From an uncultured Hyphomicrobiales bacterium (GTDB lineage Bacteria; Pseudomonadota; Alphaproteobacteria; Rhizobiales; Beijerinckiaceae): DNA of 6,778 nucleotides. A program made the translations under genes and the position numbers. Positions 5,859-6,778 of the stretch are shown one piece after another. The notes under the pieces were generated by a model that did no database searches, was not told the DNA's origin, and was given only the letters and a program-made list of their open reading frames with translations. The DNA lies in the NCBI GenBank assembly GCA_903932565.1, contig CAIZGQ010000322.1:1-6778 (forward strand). Direction: 5' to 3'. How positions within the stretch are numbered: the first letter of the stretch is position 1; the number at the start of each line of letters is the position of its first letter.

Positions 5859-6778
5859 ATGGCTCAGACGAATGCTGGCAAACCTCGGACCCTCTACGAC
5901 AAGATCTGGGATGATCACGTCATAGACGCGCAGGCTGATGGAACAACGCTGCTCTACATCGATCGACATCTGGTCCATGAAGTCACCAGCCCCCAGGCCT
6001 TCGAAGGTTTGCGCCTGACAAAGCGAGCCGTTCACGCGCCTGCAAAGACGCTTGCTGTGGTTGACCACAATGTGCCGACGACAAACCGTGCCGTGATCGA
6101 TGATCCGGAAAGCAAGGCTCAGATTGAACAACTTGCTGAGAATGCACGTCAATTTGGTTTAGAATATTTTGATGCGTTCGATGTCCGCCAGGGCATCGTC
6201 CACATCATTGGTCCCGAGCAGGGATTCACGCTGCCTGGTACGACCATCGTGTGTGGCGACAGCCACACATCGACGCATGGCGCCTTTGGCGCCTTGGCGT
6301 ATGGCATCGGCACCTCCGAGGTCGAGCACGTCCTGGCAACACAGACGCTGATTCAGAAGAAAATGAAGAACATGCGCGTGACCGTGAATGGGCAATTGCC
6401 CGCGGGTGTCACGGCAAAAGATATCGTATTGTCGATCATCGGGAAGCTTGGGACGGCAGGCGGCACCGGCTACGTGATTGAATATGACGGCGAAGCCATT
6501 CGCGCGCTCTCCATGGAGGGCCGTATGACGGTCTGCAACATGACCATTGAGGCCGGCGCCCGTGCGGGCATGATCGCACCTGACGACAAGACCTATGCTT
6601 ATTTGAAGGACCGTCCGAAATCACCCAAGGGTGCCCAATTCGACCAGGCTGTTGCGTACTGGAACACGCTGAAATCAGATCCCGGTGCTCACTTTGATAC
6701 CGAGATCGTGTTGGATGCGGCCAAACTGCCGCCCGTTGTCACATGGGGGACGTCGCCCGAAGACGTGGTTGCAATTGA
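5859..6778 (+). CDS. leuC: 3-isopropylmalate dehydratase large subunit, 3' end missing
   Basis: Catalytic subunit of isopropylmalate isomerase, which with LeuD converts 2-isopropylmalate to 3-isopropylmalate in leucine biosynthesis (cytoplasm, aconitase superfamily, [4Fe-4S]). The 306 visible residues show RTLYDKIWDDH (10-20), LLYIDRHLVHEVTSPQAFEG (31-50), VVDHNVPTTNR (67-77), GIVHIIGPEQGFTLPG (112-127), the aconitase-type signature VCGDSHTSTHGAFGALAYGIGTSE (131-154), GGTGYVIEY (201-209) and MTIEAGARAGMIAPD (228-242). The usual length is about 470, so roughly the last third, including the cluster-binding cysteines, lies beyond the window. The start is uncertain: in-frame ATGs at 5820, 5823, 5850 and 5859 follow a stop at 5817. 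ATG 5859 was chosen because it gives the usual N-terminal length and has GGGA (5847-5850) in a suitable position; 5850 is nearly as good. Transcription diverges from the VOC gene. Confidence 0.96.
   Translation, partial: MAQTNAGKPRTLYDKIWDDHVIDAQADGTTLLYIDRHLVHEVTSPQAFEGLRLTKRAVHAPAKTLAVVDHNVPTTNRAVIDDPESKAQIEQLAENARQFGLEYFDAFDVRQGIVHIIGPEQGFTLPGTTIVCGDSHTSTHGAFGALAYGIGTSEVEHVLATQTLIQKKMKNMRVTVNGQLPAGVTAKDIVLSIIGKLGTAGGTGYVIEYDGEAIRALSMEGRMTVCNMTIEAGARAGMIAPDDKTYAYLKDRPKSPKGAQFDQAVAYWNTLKSDPGAHFDTEIVLDAAKLPPVVTWGTSPEDVVAI

Noticed and set aside
5760..6152. 130-codon - strand frame over the leuC start
   Set aside because: It is antisense to conserved LeuC sequence and has no family features.
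1..6778. CRISPR arrays, tRNA/rRNA genes, insertion sequences, att sites
   Set aside because: No regularly spaced repeats, cloverleaf-like segments, transposase or integrase frames, or flanking direct repeats were seen on either strand.

Overview
The window reads as a piece of an alphaproteobacterial chromosome of moderate GC content (judged by eye, not counted). The evidence is the PhaA/PhaB pair, an L32 protein with the typical alphaproteobacterial wording, and a LeuC that resembles its proteobacterial relatives closely. Genus cannot be fixed from the sequence alone. No rRNA, tRNA, CRISPR array, transposase or integrase was found.

Layout. (1) Positions 2-1934 hold phaA (5' end outside the window) and phaB on the + strand. 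They form the acetyl-CoA to (R)-3-hydroxybutyryl-CoA branch that feeds polyhydroxybutyrate. A strong stem-loop follows phaB. (2) Positions 2026-3045 hold a solitary Mrr-type restriction endonuclease with a sensor-like N-terminal domain. An inverted repeat ends right at its ribosome binding site. No methyltransferase is visible. (3) Positions 3115-3303 on the - strand hold rpmF (ribosomal protein L32), with a textbook intrinsic terminator at 3056-3089. (4) Positions 3580-4230 hold a short orphan ParA/MinD-type ATPase on the + strand. Its stop codon overlaps that of the converging gene. (5) Positions 4227-5138 and 5246-5653, both - strand, hold a PobR-like AraC/XylS regulator and a small PhnB-like VOC (glyoxalase-fold) protein upstream of it. 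(6) From 5859 to the window edge runs leuC, the large subunit of 3-isopropylmalate dehydratase, cut off at its 3' end. It is transcribed divergently from the VOC gene across a 205-bp spacer.

Functionally this is a housekeeping backbone (PHB precursors, ribosome, leucine biosynthesis) interleaved with accessory-looking single genes (nuclease, ParA-like ATPase, regulator plus VOC protein). The accessory genes do not assemble into a recognised system on this evidence. The items most worth a second look are the lone modification-dependent-type nuclease with its promoter-proximal inverted repeat, and the partnerless ParA-like ATPase. I do not see convincing evidence for an entirely new multi-gene system.
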